Part shown: positions 16,854 to 25,304 of the stretch, in pieces
How the letters are laid out: each line of letters starts with the position of its first letter
How positions within the stretch are numbered: the stretch's first letter is position 1
Assembly: GCF_016428905.1 (NCBI RefSeq)
Contig: NZ_JAELTQ010000040.1
Span: 1-35,650, forward strand
Source: Dyella sp. ASV24
Lineage (GTDB): Bacteria; Pseudomonadota; Gammaproteobacteria; Xanthomonadales; Rhodanobacteraceae
Direction: 5' to 3'
Length of the DNA: 35,650 bases
Position numbers and translations under genes: made by a program
The notes under the pieces: model-generated
What the model was told of the DNA's origin: nothing
The model's input: the letters and a program-made list of their open reading frames with translations, nothing else
The model's database searches: none

Positions 16854-18095
16854 TCAGCCGACCTGGACCTTGACCGATTCGATGACATTGCGCATGAAGC
16901 CACCCGGATTCCAGTTGGCCTCCGCGGGTTGCTCGACGCCATGGGTGTTCACCGCCTTCACCATCAGCGTGTTTTCACCCTTCGCGCTTGGTGTGTACTT
17001 GGCGTGCCAGCGACGGAAGCTGTACTTGCCGTAGTCCTGCTCCAGCGTGGATTCCTGCCAATGCGCGCCACCGTCGGCGGACCACAACACTTTCGCGATG
17101 CCGGTGTCCCCACCGAATGCAATGCCGCGCACCTGCGTTGCATGACCGGCCAGCAGCTTGTCACCATCACGCAGATTGGTGATGAATGATCGCGGCACCA
17201 TGCGGTTGATCGGCACGCTCTTGTAGCCCGTCTGGCCGGGCATGACGGCCGCATGCGGCGTGTCCGGGATCAGATACGCCTTGGCCATCCAGAAATTCGT
17301 ATCCGACTTATCCAGCACCTCGATATCGCTGAGCATCTTTACCCAGTAGGTGGAGTACCAGCCGGGCACGATCAGGCGCAACGGAAAACCATTGAGCAAC
17401 GGCAACTGCTCCCCGTTCATACCCCAAGCCACCATGACCTCGCCGTCCCTCGCGTGATCGATATCCAGCGACTTCAGGAAATCAGGTGTGGCCGGCAACA
17501 CCCCGCTGTCCAGTCCTTTGAAGCGCACCTGCGCCGCATCGGCATTGACGCCAGCCTTTTCCAGGATGTCCTTCAAACGCACGCCAGTCCAACGCGCGCA
17601 GCCCATGGCGCCGTTCGCCCATTGCCCGCCCGCCACACGCGGATGGAACAAGCCGCGCGAATTGCCCGAGCACTGATTGACGGCAGCGATCTCCACGGTT
17701 TCAAACTCACTCATCAATTGCTTGAGGCTGAGCGTGAGCGGCTTACCCACTTGGCCATGCACGTTCAGGCGGAAACTATCCGCGTCGATCTGCGTGGGGA
17801 TATAGGCGAGATGCCAGCGCACAAAGAAACGGTTGTTCGGTGTGAATACGCCTTGGTCGAACACGTCGAACGGTGTTTCGAGCAACGGCGGCCGTGTCCG
17901 CAACAACACCATCTCGCCCTTCTGCGGGAACGCGCGGGTCAGTTCGCGCTGCCCATTGGCGAACGGTAACTGCACCGTAGGCGCATCGGTTGCCAGGGCT
18001 TTGGCGCCACCCAAAGCGCCCATCGAACCCAGCCACCCTGCAGTGCGCAAAAATTGGCGACGGGAGGGATCATTGGCGTTCCACTTCTGACTCAT
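16854..18095 (-). CDS. sorA: Sulfite dehydrogenase molybdenum subunit
   Basis: A 413-aa member of the sulfite oxidase family. It oxidises sulfite to sulfate in the periplasm. A Tat signal (SRRQFLRTAG, residues 11-20) fits export of the folded Moco protein. Visible family motifs are NRFFVRWH (88-95), the Moco ligand Cys142 in AAVNQCSGNSRG and GARW-type GCARWTGV (165-172). The C-terminal dimerisation domain has WSADGGAHWQES and RRWHAKYTPS. The start at 18095 has GAGG eight nucleotides upstream. sorB follows at once. The pair detoxifies sulfite and can feed electrons to cytochrome c. A PL7 lyase gene lies 148 bp upstream on the same strand. Confidence 0.93.
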   Translation of the reverse strand: MSQKWNANDPSRRQFLRTAGWLGSMGALGGAKALATDAPTVQLPFANGQRELTRAFPQKGEMVLLRTRPPLLETPFDVFDQGVFTPNNRFFVRWHLAYIPTQIDADSFRLNVHGQVGKPLTLSLKQLMSEFETVEIAAVNQCSGNSRGLFHPRVAGGQWANGAMGCARWTGVRLKDILEKAGVNADAAQVRFKGLDSGVLPATPDFLKSLDIDHARDGEVMVAWGMNGEQLPLLNGFPLRLIVPGWYSTYWVKMLSDIEVLDKSDTNFWMAKAYLIPDTPHAAVMPGQTGYKSVPINRMVPRSFITNLRDGDKLLAGHATQVRGIAFGGDTGIAKVLWSADGGAHWQESTLEQDYGKYSFRRWHAKYTPSAKGENTLMVKAVNTHGVEQPAEANWNPGGFMRNVIESVKVQVG

Positions 18096-18243
18096 CGCGA
18101 TGACCTCATGCAGTAGTTCCGCGCTCACGCGCCTCCACGACAACGGCAAGCGAGCCTGGGCAATTAGCTCAATAGATATCCACCTTGGCCCGTCCAAAAC
18201 ATGTGAAACAGCTCGCTCGGCATCGCTTATGGGGACTGCCCTG

Positions 18244-18981
18244 CTACTGACTGGAAAGCGCAAAGAACTTCACCACGCCCGCCGACCCCGATGCGGAGTT
18301 GTCCTGCAGGTAGTTGCCCGCCTTGAAGTAAACCGTACCGCCATCCCAACTCGAGTCATACGTGAATGAGCGCGTCGCGCCATTGACGGTCACCGTCACC
18401 ACGCGGTCAGACTGGGCGATCCGATAGTCGATGCGATCACCGAGCGCCAACCCGTGCGCCATCGTAAAGCGTTGCTCCGTGCTGCCCGGGCTCGCCTTGA
18501 CGCCCACCACAATGTCGCCTTTCGACCAGCGGATCTTGAGCGCCTCAGAGCCCTTACCATTGCCGTGAATCTGCCCCACGATGATGCCCCCACTGTACGG
18601 TTGTTGCGTAACCGCCAGCGAGGCGCTCAGGGTGTGCTGGCCCGAGAACGTCCACTCACGCGTGTCGCGCAACTCGGAACGCGGGTAATGCGAGCCTCGC
18701 GTGCTTGCGCCGTTATCCGGGCAATTGAACACCATCGCATGGGCCTCGGCGTCGTAATAGAAATACGCGCTGGAGAAGTCACGCAGCGCCGGCTGCTTCA
18801 CTTCCTCCACGCTGTCGCCGCGAGCCACAGGGGTCTGCAACGTGTAGGTCGACAAGTCAACGTGTTGGCCGGGTGCGTCTGATGAAGACACGCCACCGGC
18901 AAGCACCGCATTCGACAACGCCAACATGCCCGTCATGGCGACGATGCCCGCCCAGCGCCCCACCTGCTTCTTGCCTTGCAT
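18244..18981 (-). CDS. Secreted polysaccharide lyase family 7 (alginate lyase)
   Basis: A 245-aa PL7-type lyase that cleaves alginate by beta-elimination. The three signature regions are present: RSELR (101-105), QIHG (137-140; catalytic Gln137 and His139) and YFKAGNYLQ (218-226; catalytic Tyr218). The signal peptide covers about residues 1-28 (ending AVLA), so the enzyme is exported. The start at 18981 is supported by AAGGAG eight nucleotides upstream; in-frame ATGs up to 19077 give a longer N-terminus with no SD. The protein is a single domain without a binding module. No alginate transporter or other lyase is nearby. Confidence 0.9.
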   Translation of the reverse strand: MQGKKQVGRWAGIVAMTGMLALSNAVLAGGVSSSDAPGQHVDLSTYTLQTPVARGDSVEEVKQPALRDFSSAYFYYDAEAHAMVFNCPDNGASTRGSHYPRSELRDTREWTFSGQHTLSASLAVTQQPYSGGIIVGQIHGNGKGSEALKIRWSKGDIVVGVKASPGSTEQRFTMAHGLALGDRIDYRIAQSDRVVTVTVNGATRSFTYDSSWDGGTVYFKAGNYLQDNSASGSAGVVKFFALSSQ

Positions 18982-19190
18982 CGAGCTGACTCCTTGCATG
19001 GGTAATGGCGTGATTGCCTGATCGATCGGAACGCCTGGGTCGTAAGCTGGATGACTGGGCTGTTGGATGGCATTCATGCAAATACGTGCTCAACGAACGG
19101 CATCGGGTTGACTTGAGCATTCCTCCAGGGGGAATCTGGCGAGTGCTACACCCAACCATGGACCTCAGATAGCCACAGCAAGGAGATGCT

Positions 19191-20153
19191 ATGAACAAGT
19201 CGCTTTTCATCATGACACTGGCCTTTGGCCTCACCGCGTGTTCCGGCCAGAACGGCGGCGAACAGGCCACCGCCCACCCGAACGAGCCCTTCACGGTTCA
19301 GCACAAACAATTCCATACACACATCGTGCGTTCGGAATCCGAAGAAGGACCGGTGCCGACGCCGCCGAAAGACAGTGGCTTTACGCTGGTCACCTATCCG
19401 TCGCAGGGCAAGACGCTACCCGCTTATATCTCTGCGGATCCCGGCGACGGAAAGAAGCACCCGGCCATCATCTGGGTCGTAGGCGGGTGGAGCAACTCCA
19501 TTGACCTGGACAACCTGGCCCACGGCGAATGGGACAACGACCAATCCGCGCTGGCTTTCGCTGATCACGGCATTGTCACCATGTACCCCACCTTCCGCGG
19601 CGGCAGCAACGGCACGGGCGCCAAGGAAGCGAAGTACGGCGAAATGGACGATGTCATCGCCGCCTATGACTATCTCGCCAGCCAGCCCTATGTAGATACC
19701 CAGCGCATCTACCTGGGAGGACACAGCACGGGCGGAACCCTGGTGATGCTCACGGCCGAAGCGCTGGACAAATTCCGCGCCGTGTTCGCATTTGGCTCCA
19801 CCGATCGCTTCGAAAAGCACAACGCCACGCAGTTCGTCTTCGATACCAACGACAAGCGGGAGTTTGACCTGCGCTCGCCCATCCTTTGGCTAAACGAGAT
19901 CAAGAATCCCACGTTTGTGTTCGAAGGTGAGGAGAGCGACAAGGCAGCGTCCCTGGACGCGATGAAAAGCGCCTCCAAGAACAGCGAAGTGCATTTCTAC
20001 CTCGTCAACCATGCTGATCACTTCAGCACGCTGGCGCCATTGACGGAAATGCTCGCGAAGAAAGTGGTCGAGGATACCGGTCCGCAATCGAACATCCAGA
20101 TCACGGATGCCGACGTGCAAGCCGCCATGGCGCAACCGCCGATTCAGCACTGA
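19191..20153 (+). CDS. Alpha/beta-hydrolase lipoprotein (prolyl-oligopeptidase type)
   Basis: A 320-aa envelope-anchored hydrolase. The signal sequence ends in a lipobox (LTAC, Cys17). The hydrolase fold shows IIWVVGGWSN for the oxyanion region, nucleophile Ser179 in GGHSTGG, a probable acid in the EGEESD loop (246-250) and catalytic His277 in NHADHFS. The shape is that of S9/BAAT-like esterases or peptidases. AAGGAG lies five nucleotides before the start. The substrate is unknown. The gene is divergent from the alginate lyase, and a strong terminator follows it. Confidence 0.88.
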   Translation: MNKSLFIMTLAFGLTACSGQNGGEQATAHPNEPFTVQHKQFHTHIVRSESEEGPVPTPPKDSGFTLVTYPSQGKTLPAYISADPGDGKKHPAIIWVVGGWSNSIDLDNLAHGEWDNDQSALAFADHGIVTMYPTFRGGSNGTGAKEAKYGEMDDVIAAYDYLASQPYVDTQRIYLGGHSTGGTLVMLTAEALDKFRAVFAFGSTDRFEKHNATQFVFDTNDKREFDLRSPILWLNEIKNPTFVFEGEESDKAASLDAMKSASKNSEVHFYLVNHADHFSTLAPLTEMLAKKVVEDTGPQSNIQITDADVQAAMAQPPIQH

Positions 20154-20216
20154 TGGCTTCGTGCAAGCGGAACTAATGGTGCAGCGCCCGATGGCCGTTC
20201 GCACCGGTTAGAAAGC

Positions 20217-20262
20217 AAAAGGCCAGACTGCTTACTCGCGTAGAGAAGCGCTCTGGCCTTTT
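20217..20262. terminator. Bidirectional rho-independent terminator
   Basis: AAAAGGCCAGA (20217-20227) pairs perfectly with TCTGGCCTTTT (20252-20262); GCTT (20230-20233) with AAGC (20246-20249) extends the stem inward. A tracts and T tracts flank both sides. It separates the convergent hydrolase lipoprotein and GDSL-type genes. Confidence 0.88.
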
Positions 20263-20268
20263 TACCAT

Positions 20269-21099
20269 TCAGCCCTGCGCAGCCAGCTCCTCATACAACT
20301 TGTCGCCCACCAGCTTGTTGACCCAGCTCGATGGATGGCTGTTGTAGTAATAGAAATACTTTCTTGGATCGGGGCATGGCGGGGCTTTCTTCTCGCCCAG
20401 TGGCTCACTGAAAGCACACTGATCCTTGGTGTTGGTTATGCCATACACCTCGGGGTGGCTAACGATCTCGTCGAAGTAGCTTCCCCACTGGCTGTAGCGG
20501 AGATCGATACCCAGCTTCTGGCGCAACGCCGGCACCAGCTTTTCGTAAGCGGGATTCAATCGCTTCGCGGCATCCGAGAAATCAGACATCTGAGTAGGTA
20601 ACCGCGCCAGCACGATATGGCGCGCGCCCACCGACTTCAGTATCTCGATCTGCTGGGTGATATGGGCCACGGAGACATCCAAGGGAATCTTGTCGTCATT
20701 GAGGCCACCAGCGATGAAGAACAGCGTCTTGTCCGGGTCAAAGGTGATCGACTTGTTGCGCACGCGCGCAGCGAAGTCCTGCACCTGATTGATCATGCCC
20801 ACTTCCAGCATCAGGCCGTTGGTTTTCACGCCTGGATTGACGCCGGTATCCGCGCCCGCCACCGCGAAATCGATGCTTTCGCTGTTGGCGTCCTTATCCT
20901 TGGAATGCGTGAACGGCAAGTTCATGCGCTGCGCAAGATAGGCCACGGAGGTAGGGCCGTTACCGGCCAGATAGCCGGCCCCCATATCCGAGTAGCTGTC
21001 GCCAAAGACGTAAAGGCGGTTGAACTCCGCGCCAGCCATCGCGCGTGGAGCCACCACCGTTGCACACAGGAGAACAAGAAAGCCAAGGACTAGCCGCAT
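20269..21099 (-). CDS. Exported SGNH/GDSL-type hydrolase
   Basis: A 276-aa exported protein with a signal peptide (about 1-22, ending AMA). Block I is VFGDSYSD with nucleophile Ser35; block III is GGLND with Asn134. In block V, the expected DxxH reads Y252-N-S-H255, so the usual Asp of the triad is replaced while the His is kept. The family covers esterases, lipases and thioesterases; the substrate is unknown. The start at 21099 has GGAG six nucleotides upstream; the open frame extends 88 codons further but without SD or signal peptide. Confidence 0.88.
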   Translation of the reverse strand: MRLVLGFLVLLCATVVAPRAMAGAEFNRLYVFGDSYSDMGAGYLAGNGPTSVAYLAQRMNLPFTHSKDKDANSESIDFAVAGADTGVNPGVKTNGLMLEVGMINQVQDFAARVRNKSITFDPDKTLFFIAGGLNDDKIPLDVSVAHITQQIEILKSVGARHIVLARLPTQMSDFSDAAKRLNPAYEKLVPALRQKLGIDLRYSQWGSYFDEIVSHPEVYGITNTKDQCAFSEPLGEKKAPPCPDPRKYFYYYNSHPSSWVNKLVGDKLYEELAAQG

Positions 21100-21274
21100 G
21101 GGAAACTCCGCATGGCAAGACTGAACCGGGCAAGGACAGCCACCGAACGCCCTTAGAGATGCCCGGCGACCTGACAGGCACCCATGGTGGAATGAATGAC
21201 ATGGGCCACACACGTGCCGGAAGCCGGGGTCACCCACGTACGGAACGGCTGATCGCTGATCGGTCCGGTCCCTT

Positions 21275-22600
21275 CTACTTCGCGTTGGTGCTTGCCGCGC
21301 TTTGCATATCCGTAGTGGCCGGCAACTGCAGCGTGAAACGAGCTCCGCCCGTCGGTGAATCACTCACCTCTACGCGGCCTCCTTGTGAGGTGATGGCGCG
21401 CCGAACAATCGCCAGCCCCAGACCAAAGCCACCGGTACTACGGTCACGGCTACGGTCGAGTCGATGGAAAGGTTCAAAGATGGATTTCCTGTCAGCCTCT
21501 GGTACGCCGATACCATCGTCATCGACATGGATGACCAGCATGTCACTGGTCATCGTTACAGTGATGTTGATCTGACTTCGCCCATAACGCATCGCGTTGC
21601 GAACAAGGTTGATCAGAGCGCGTGCGGAGCGTTTCGGATCAAGGCGCGCCATGGCTCCGCTGGGCAGAATCGACACACGACAATGGATATTCCGCGCCTC
21701 CATTTCCAGCGCCAGGCTGCCAATCACACTGTCGATGAATTCCGCGATATCGACCTGGCAGTACTCCGGGTCGCGGCCTGGCTGCTCCAGCGCACCGTAT
21801 GACAGCAGCTCACTGACCAATTGATCCAGCTCCGCCATGTCATCCGACATGGCGGCGATGTGGCGCCGCCGCTCCCCCTCGTCCTTTGCCGACTTCAGTA
21901 GCGCCAGGGCGAAACCGAAACGGGCGATAGGCGTGCGCAGCTCATGCGATATCGCATTGATCATCTCGCTCTGGGTCGACACGAGGGTCTGGATGCGGCT
22001 CGCCATACTGTCAAAGCGCGTTGCCAGCGGCGCTACGCTGGAGCGCGCCGACAAGCCGGAGCGCACATGGAGTTGCCCATCACCGAAGCGCTGAGCCGCC
22101 TCACGAAGGATTTCTAAGTCACGCCAATGCGAGCGCAGCCAAAGGAACAGGCCACCCAGCAGCATGGCGACCACCACGGTCCACGCGACGACACGGAATA
22201 GAGAGCTTGCGCCCGGCGCCTGCAGGTCACGAGTGCGCAATAACTGATGAGATGGTGGGATGGCGAGAAGGATGGTGCCGGGAGTGTCAATGTCGACCGC
22301 ATAACCGAGATCCAGACGGCGCTGCTGATCGCCCGTCAGAACAACAGACGATCGTTCAAGCAGGTCGAACCGAACCATGGTGAGCGTCGGTTGTACGTCA
22401 TCGAGGGCCTTTTCTCGCTCGGCCTCGTCTTGAGTGGACAGCATATCGCGCAGGACATACATGGTCGAACGTAGATCATTTGCGTCCGATGGCGTCAACC
22501 TGGGAATCAGCATGTATTGCATGCCAGGAACGACGACGAACGCCGCCAGGATGATGCAGGCGATGAGTGTCAGATAGAGCTTGTAGAACGTACGCAGCAT
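21275..22600 (-). CDS. Membrane sensor histidine kinase, RstB-like
   Basis: A 441-aa sensor kinase of the inner membrane. Two membrane helices (about 7-27 and 136-155) enclose a periplasmic sensor of about 105 residues. A HAMP-like linker follows, then the HisKA domain with His219 in AISHELRTPIAR, the N box (NLVRNAMRY, Asn335), G1 DDDGIGVP (360-367) and G2 GFGLGLAIV (391-399). It phosphorylates the response regulator encoded just upstream (6-bp gap). The organisation and divergent mipA gene suggest a sensor of envelope condition; the signal is unknown. Confidence 0.93.
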   Translation of the reverse strand: MLRTFYKLYLTLIACIILAAFVVVPGMQYMLIPRLTPSDANDLRSTMYVLRDMLSTQDEAEREKALDDVQPTLTMVRFDLLERSSVVLTGDQQRRLDLGYAVDIDTPGTILLAIPPSHQLLRTRDLQAPGASSLFRVVAWTVVVAMLLGGLFLWLRSHWRDLEILREAAQRFGDGQLHVRSGLSARSSVAPLATRFDSMASRIQTLVSTQSEMINAISHELRTPIARFGFALALLKSAKDEGERRRHIAAMSDDMAELDQLVSELLSYGALEQPGRDPEYCQVDIAEFIDSVIGSLALEMEARNIHCRVSILPSGAMARLDPKRSARALINLVRNAMRYGRSQINITVTMTSDMLVIHVDDDGIGVPEADRKSIFEPFHRLDRSRDRSTGGFGLGLAIVRRAITSQGGRVEVSDSPTGGARFTLQLPATTDMQSAASTNAK

Positions 22601-22606
22601 GGTCGG

Positions 22607-23314
22607 TCAGTCCTCCCACGCGTACGGATTGAACAGGTAGCCTTTGCCCCATACGGTCTTCAGCTTCTGAGGCTCCTGCGCCAGATCGTCGAACCGTCTG
22701 CGCAATCGCGACACGCCCGCATCAATCGTCCGGTCAAGCCCGTCGAACTCGATACCACGCAGCTGTTTCATCAGCTCGTCGCGACTCAGTACGCGGCCCG
22801 GCGCCCTGGCAAAGGCCAGCAACAGATTGTACTCGGTGGTCTTGAGTTCCACGACCGAGCCTTTCCAGGTGACCTCGCGTGACAGTTCGTCGATGCGCAG
22901 ACCTCCAAAAATCGTCACGTGTTCGCGCGAAGCATCCTCGGTTCGTTCGGGCGAGACATGCCTACGCATCACAGCGCGCAAGCGTGCGAGGAGGAGCCTT
23001 GGCTCTACCGGCTTTAACACATAGTCATCCGCACCGATCTCCAGGCCAGCGATCTGGTCCATGGTGTCGGCGCGCGCTGTAAGCATCACGATAGGCGTGT
23101 CACTCAGTTGCCGAAGACGCCTGCAAACCTCTACACCGTCCATGCCGGGCAGCATGAGATCGAGCACGACCACCACCGGTGAAACCTCATGGAACGCGGC
23201 CACGGCGGTGTCGCCACGTGGGCAGATGGAGACGTCGAACTCGTATCGGCTGAGAAATTCCGACACAAGAGACGCAAGGCGCTGATCGTCCTCGATGAGA
23301 AGTAATTTATGCAT
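22607..23314 (-). CDS. OmpR-family response regulator, RstA-like
   Basis: A 235-aa two-domain regulator. The receiver has the acidic pair EDD (8-10), phospho-acceptor Asp52 in VVVLDLMLPG, Thr79 in MLTA and Lys101 in VLKPVEPR. The C-terminal winged HTH of OmpR type spans about 130-232 with RTIDAGVSRLRRRF and VWGKGYLF. The start at 23314 gives the classic N-terminus MHKLLLIEDD; upstream codons from 23368 are not part of the fold. It forms an operon with the kinase and is divergent from mipA, its likely target. Confidence 0.94.
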   Translation of the reverse strand: MHKLLLIEDDQRLASLVSEFLSRYEFDVSICPRGDTAVAAFHEVSPVVVVLDLMLPGMDGVEVCRRLRQLSDTPIVMLTARADTMDQIAGLEIGADDYVLKPVEPRLLLARLRAVMRRHVSPERTEDASREHVTIFGGLRIDELSREVTWKGSVVELKTTEYNLLLAFARAPGRVLSRDELMKQLRGIEFDGLDRTIDAGVSRLRRRFDDLAQEPQKLKTVWGKGYLFNPYAWED

Positions 23315-23386
23315 GGCATCACGAACCTGAGTGACGCAAACGTAACATCGCCCCAAGCGCGTCAACAATCGAAAACGACGTCGAAA

Positions 23387-23401
23387 TTGTGTTTATTTGT
23401 G
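23387..23401. promoter_or_regulatory. Possible OmpR-type direct repeat upstream of mipA and the two-component genes
   Basis: TTGTG occurs at 23387-23391 and 23397-23401, exactly one helical turn apart, as OmpR-family regulators prefer, with a related TTGTC at 23426-23430. It lies in the 192-bp divergent region between the response regulator and mipA. The motif is short and may be chance. Confidence 0.3.
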
Positions 23402-23506
23402 CTGAGCGATTACAGATAGGCACATTTGTCCCACAAAGACCCCACACACGTTCCGCCGTGAGGTACCTACGATTCTGGCCCGTCCCCATGGCCAGGAGTG
23501 CCTCCC

Positions 23507-24289
23507 TTGAAATCGTTCCGCCTCTCGTACTTTGTGCTCGCGCTGCCACTGCTTACGCCCACCGTCCACGCTCAGGACACGAATGTCGGCGCCTCCTACG
23601 TTGGCGGCGGTGTCGCCTACCTGCCTCGCTACGCTGGCAGTAACGAGTATCGGGTGACTCCCTTAGTCGATGCCTCGTTTACCTTCCGCAATGGTTTCTT
23701 CATCAACGGCACACAGGGCGCTGGCTTCCGCTTCCGGCTCACTGACTACCTTTTCGTGACCACTGCTGCAGGCATGGATCCAGGTCGAAAGGACCAGGAC
23801 GATGTGGCGCGCCCTGGCTCCGATGTCTTGAAGGGCATGGGCGACATCAAACCCTCCGTGCTCGCCAACGTAGGTTTCGGCGTCAAGCTCGGTCAACGCG
23901 CAGATATCGGGCTTATCGCCAGCAAGTCCATGAATCACGCCGATTACGGCATGAGCTATCACCTTACGGGTCACGTGCTCGCGTGGAGTGGAGAGCGCGA
24001 CAGCATCGATCTCAACGCAGCCCTGCATTACGGCAACGACAAGTACAACCAGACGTACTTCGGAGTGACCTCCGCACAGGCTGCAAACACGCATTTTCAA
24101 CGGTTTCTGCCGGGCGCTGGCTTGAATGCGGCCGCTGCGGGCGTCACATGGACACACCGCTTCGGCGAACACTGGATGACGCGCCTCAGCGCCGAAGGTG
24201 CGCACTACCTCAAAGACGTCGCGGATAGTCCGATCGTGCAGAAGAAAACCGGTTACCTCGCCAGTGCTTCCGTTGATTACCGGTTCTGA
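23507..24289 (+). CDS. mipA: MipA/OmpV family outer-membrane protein
   Basis: A 260-aa outer-membrane beta-barrel of the MipA/OmpV family: signal peptide (about 1-22, ending VHAQ), then GASYVGGGVAYLPRYAGSNE, VTPLVDASF and the terminal strand ASASVDYRF with C-terminal Phe. In E. coli MipA is linked to peptidoglycan synthesis scaffolding, while others are linked to antibiotic or osmotic responses. No ATG is available in frame. AGGAG (23494-23498) lies eight nucleotides before a TTG at 23507, which gives a clean signal peptide; a GTG at 23498 overlaps the SD and is less likely. It is divergent from the two-component genes and probably controlled by them. Confidence 0.9.
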   Translation: MKSFRLSYFVLALPLLTPTVHAQDTNVGASYVGGGVAYLPRYAGSNEYRVTPLVDASFTFRNGFFINGTQGAGFRFRLTDYLFVTTAAGMDPGRKDQDDVARPGSDVLKGMGDIKPSVLANVGFGVKLGQRADIGLIASKSMNHADYGMSYHLTGHVLAWSGERDSIDLNAALHYGNDKYNQTYFGVTSAQAANTHFQRFLPGAGLNAAAAGVTWTHRFGEHWMTRLSAEGAHYLKDVADSPIVQKKTGYLASASVDYRF

Positions 24290-24306
24290 CGCGAGGAGCG
24301 ATGACC

Positions 24307-24621
24307 ATGTACCTCATCTTTCCGCGCGTTCTTTTCTACACCTCACTGGTCGGCCTAGTCCTGTTTGCCGGCTGTGCCGCCGATCCTCAATGGCACGATG
24401 GAGGCCGTGGACACGACCGCGGCGAAACGCAGACAGTCTCCTGCTCCAGTAACGAGAATGCCTACCAGCGCTGCGACGTAGACGGTCGCCTGCTCAAGGC
24501 GCGTCTACGTGAGCGCCGTTCGGTGTCCAAGTGCGAGTACGGCAGCAGTTGGGGATGGTCACGCCACGGCATCTGGGTGGACAAAGGATGTCGTGCGGAT
24601 TTCGACGTCGTCGTTGACTGA
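24307..24621 (+). CDS. DUF3011 lipoprotein
   Basis: A 104-aa lipoprotein with lipobox FAGC. The C-terminal domain has the DUF3011 pattern: VSCSS, RCDVDG, RERRSVSKCEYGSSWG and GIWVDKGCRADF, with paired cysteines. An ATG at 24301 is only 2 nt from AGGAG, whereas the ATG at 24307 is at 8 nt and is preferred. It follows mipA after 17 bp, so both are one transcript and possibly one response to envelope stress. The function of DUF3011 is not established. Confidence 0.85.
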   Translation: MYLIFPRVLFYTSLVGLVLFAGCAADPQWHDGGRGHDRGETQTVSCSSNENAYQRCDVDGRLLKARLRERRSVSKCEYGSSWGWSRHGIWVDKGCRADFDVVVD

Positions 24622-24640
24622 TCTGGACTTTGTTTCGGGT

Positions 24641-24697
24641 CCGGTGCCAACACCCACATCATCCAACAGGATGCCAAGGGTGCGGTGATGGCACCGG
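24641..24697. terminator. 57-bp imperfect palindrome between convergent genes
   Basis: CCGGTGCCA (24641-24649) pairs with TGGCACCGG (24689-24697); inside, CACCC (24651-24655) pairs with GGGTG (24678-24682), and CATC with GATG close the top. It lies between the convergent DUF3011 gene and the gene at 24710. It lacks a T tract, so it may be a rho-independent-like roadblock or a mobile palindrome. Confidence 0.5.
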
Positions 24698-24709
24698 GCT
24701 GCTGAAGTG

Positions 24710-25114
24710 TCAGCCTGCCGTACCCGCATCCTTGGGCAAGTTGGCCTTGATCCAGGCGGTGATGAAGGTATCCAAAGGCACGCGCTCCGGCACATCAATA
24801 CCCGCCTCACGCACATAAACCGTCGCCGCCTTGATCAGCGACTGCCGCGCAATGCTCGTTGCCTGTCGCGCCATCGCTTGCCGCTGTCGCAACTGCACGA
24901 TATGCGGTGAGGGCTTTCCTGGCTTTGCGTACTTTTGATAGCGACGCAGCTCGTCTGCCGCCAATGTCGTATCCGCGGCGGCTTGCAGTGTGGCCTTATA
25001 GGCCTTGAGCAAAGGAATCAACGCGGCAGCCTTCGCATCAACGGCCATTGGATCGCCCGGTGACTCCAGCGCATCAAGAAGCCCGGCGTACGGGAACGGT
25101 GTGGTCGTCGTCAT
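24710..25114 (-). CDS. Small helical protein of unknown function
   Basis: A 134-aa soluble protein, predicted mostly helical, rich in Ala, Gln and Arg (ELRRYQKYAKPGKPS, VQLRQRQAMARQATSIARQ). No signal peptide, membrane helix or known motif is seen. Codon use agrees with the neighbours, but the SD is weak (AGG eight nucleotides before the ATG). The next 190 bp upstream, to the acyltransferase gene, show no gene. The function is unknown. Confidence 0.6.
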   Translation of the reverse strand: MTTTTPFPYAGLLDALESPGDPMAVDAKAAALIPLLKAYKATLQAAADTTLAADELRRYQKYAKPGKPSPHIVQLRQRQAMARQATSIARQSLIKAATVYVREAGIDVPERVPLDTFITAWIKANLPKDAGTAG

Positions 25115-25304
25115 GAGGGGAACCTGAAGCGTGGCCGCTCAGCATAGGCGCGAGCGGCAGGTATGCGCCAGCCGAAAGCGAGCCCGCGAGACCAGCCAAC
25201 AACGTCCTCTTCTTCTGCAACGCCTAGAAATGACTTGGTGAAAAATTCACCAGCACGTGAACTGCACGCACTCTGCGCAAATCGTGCCCCCTCCTCGTCT
25301 TCCG

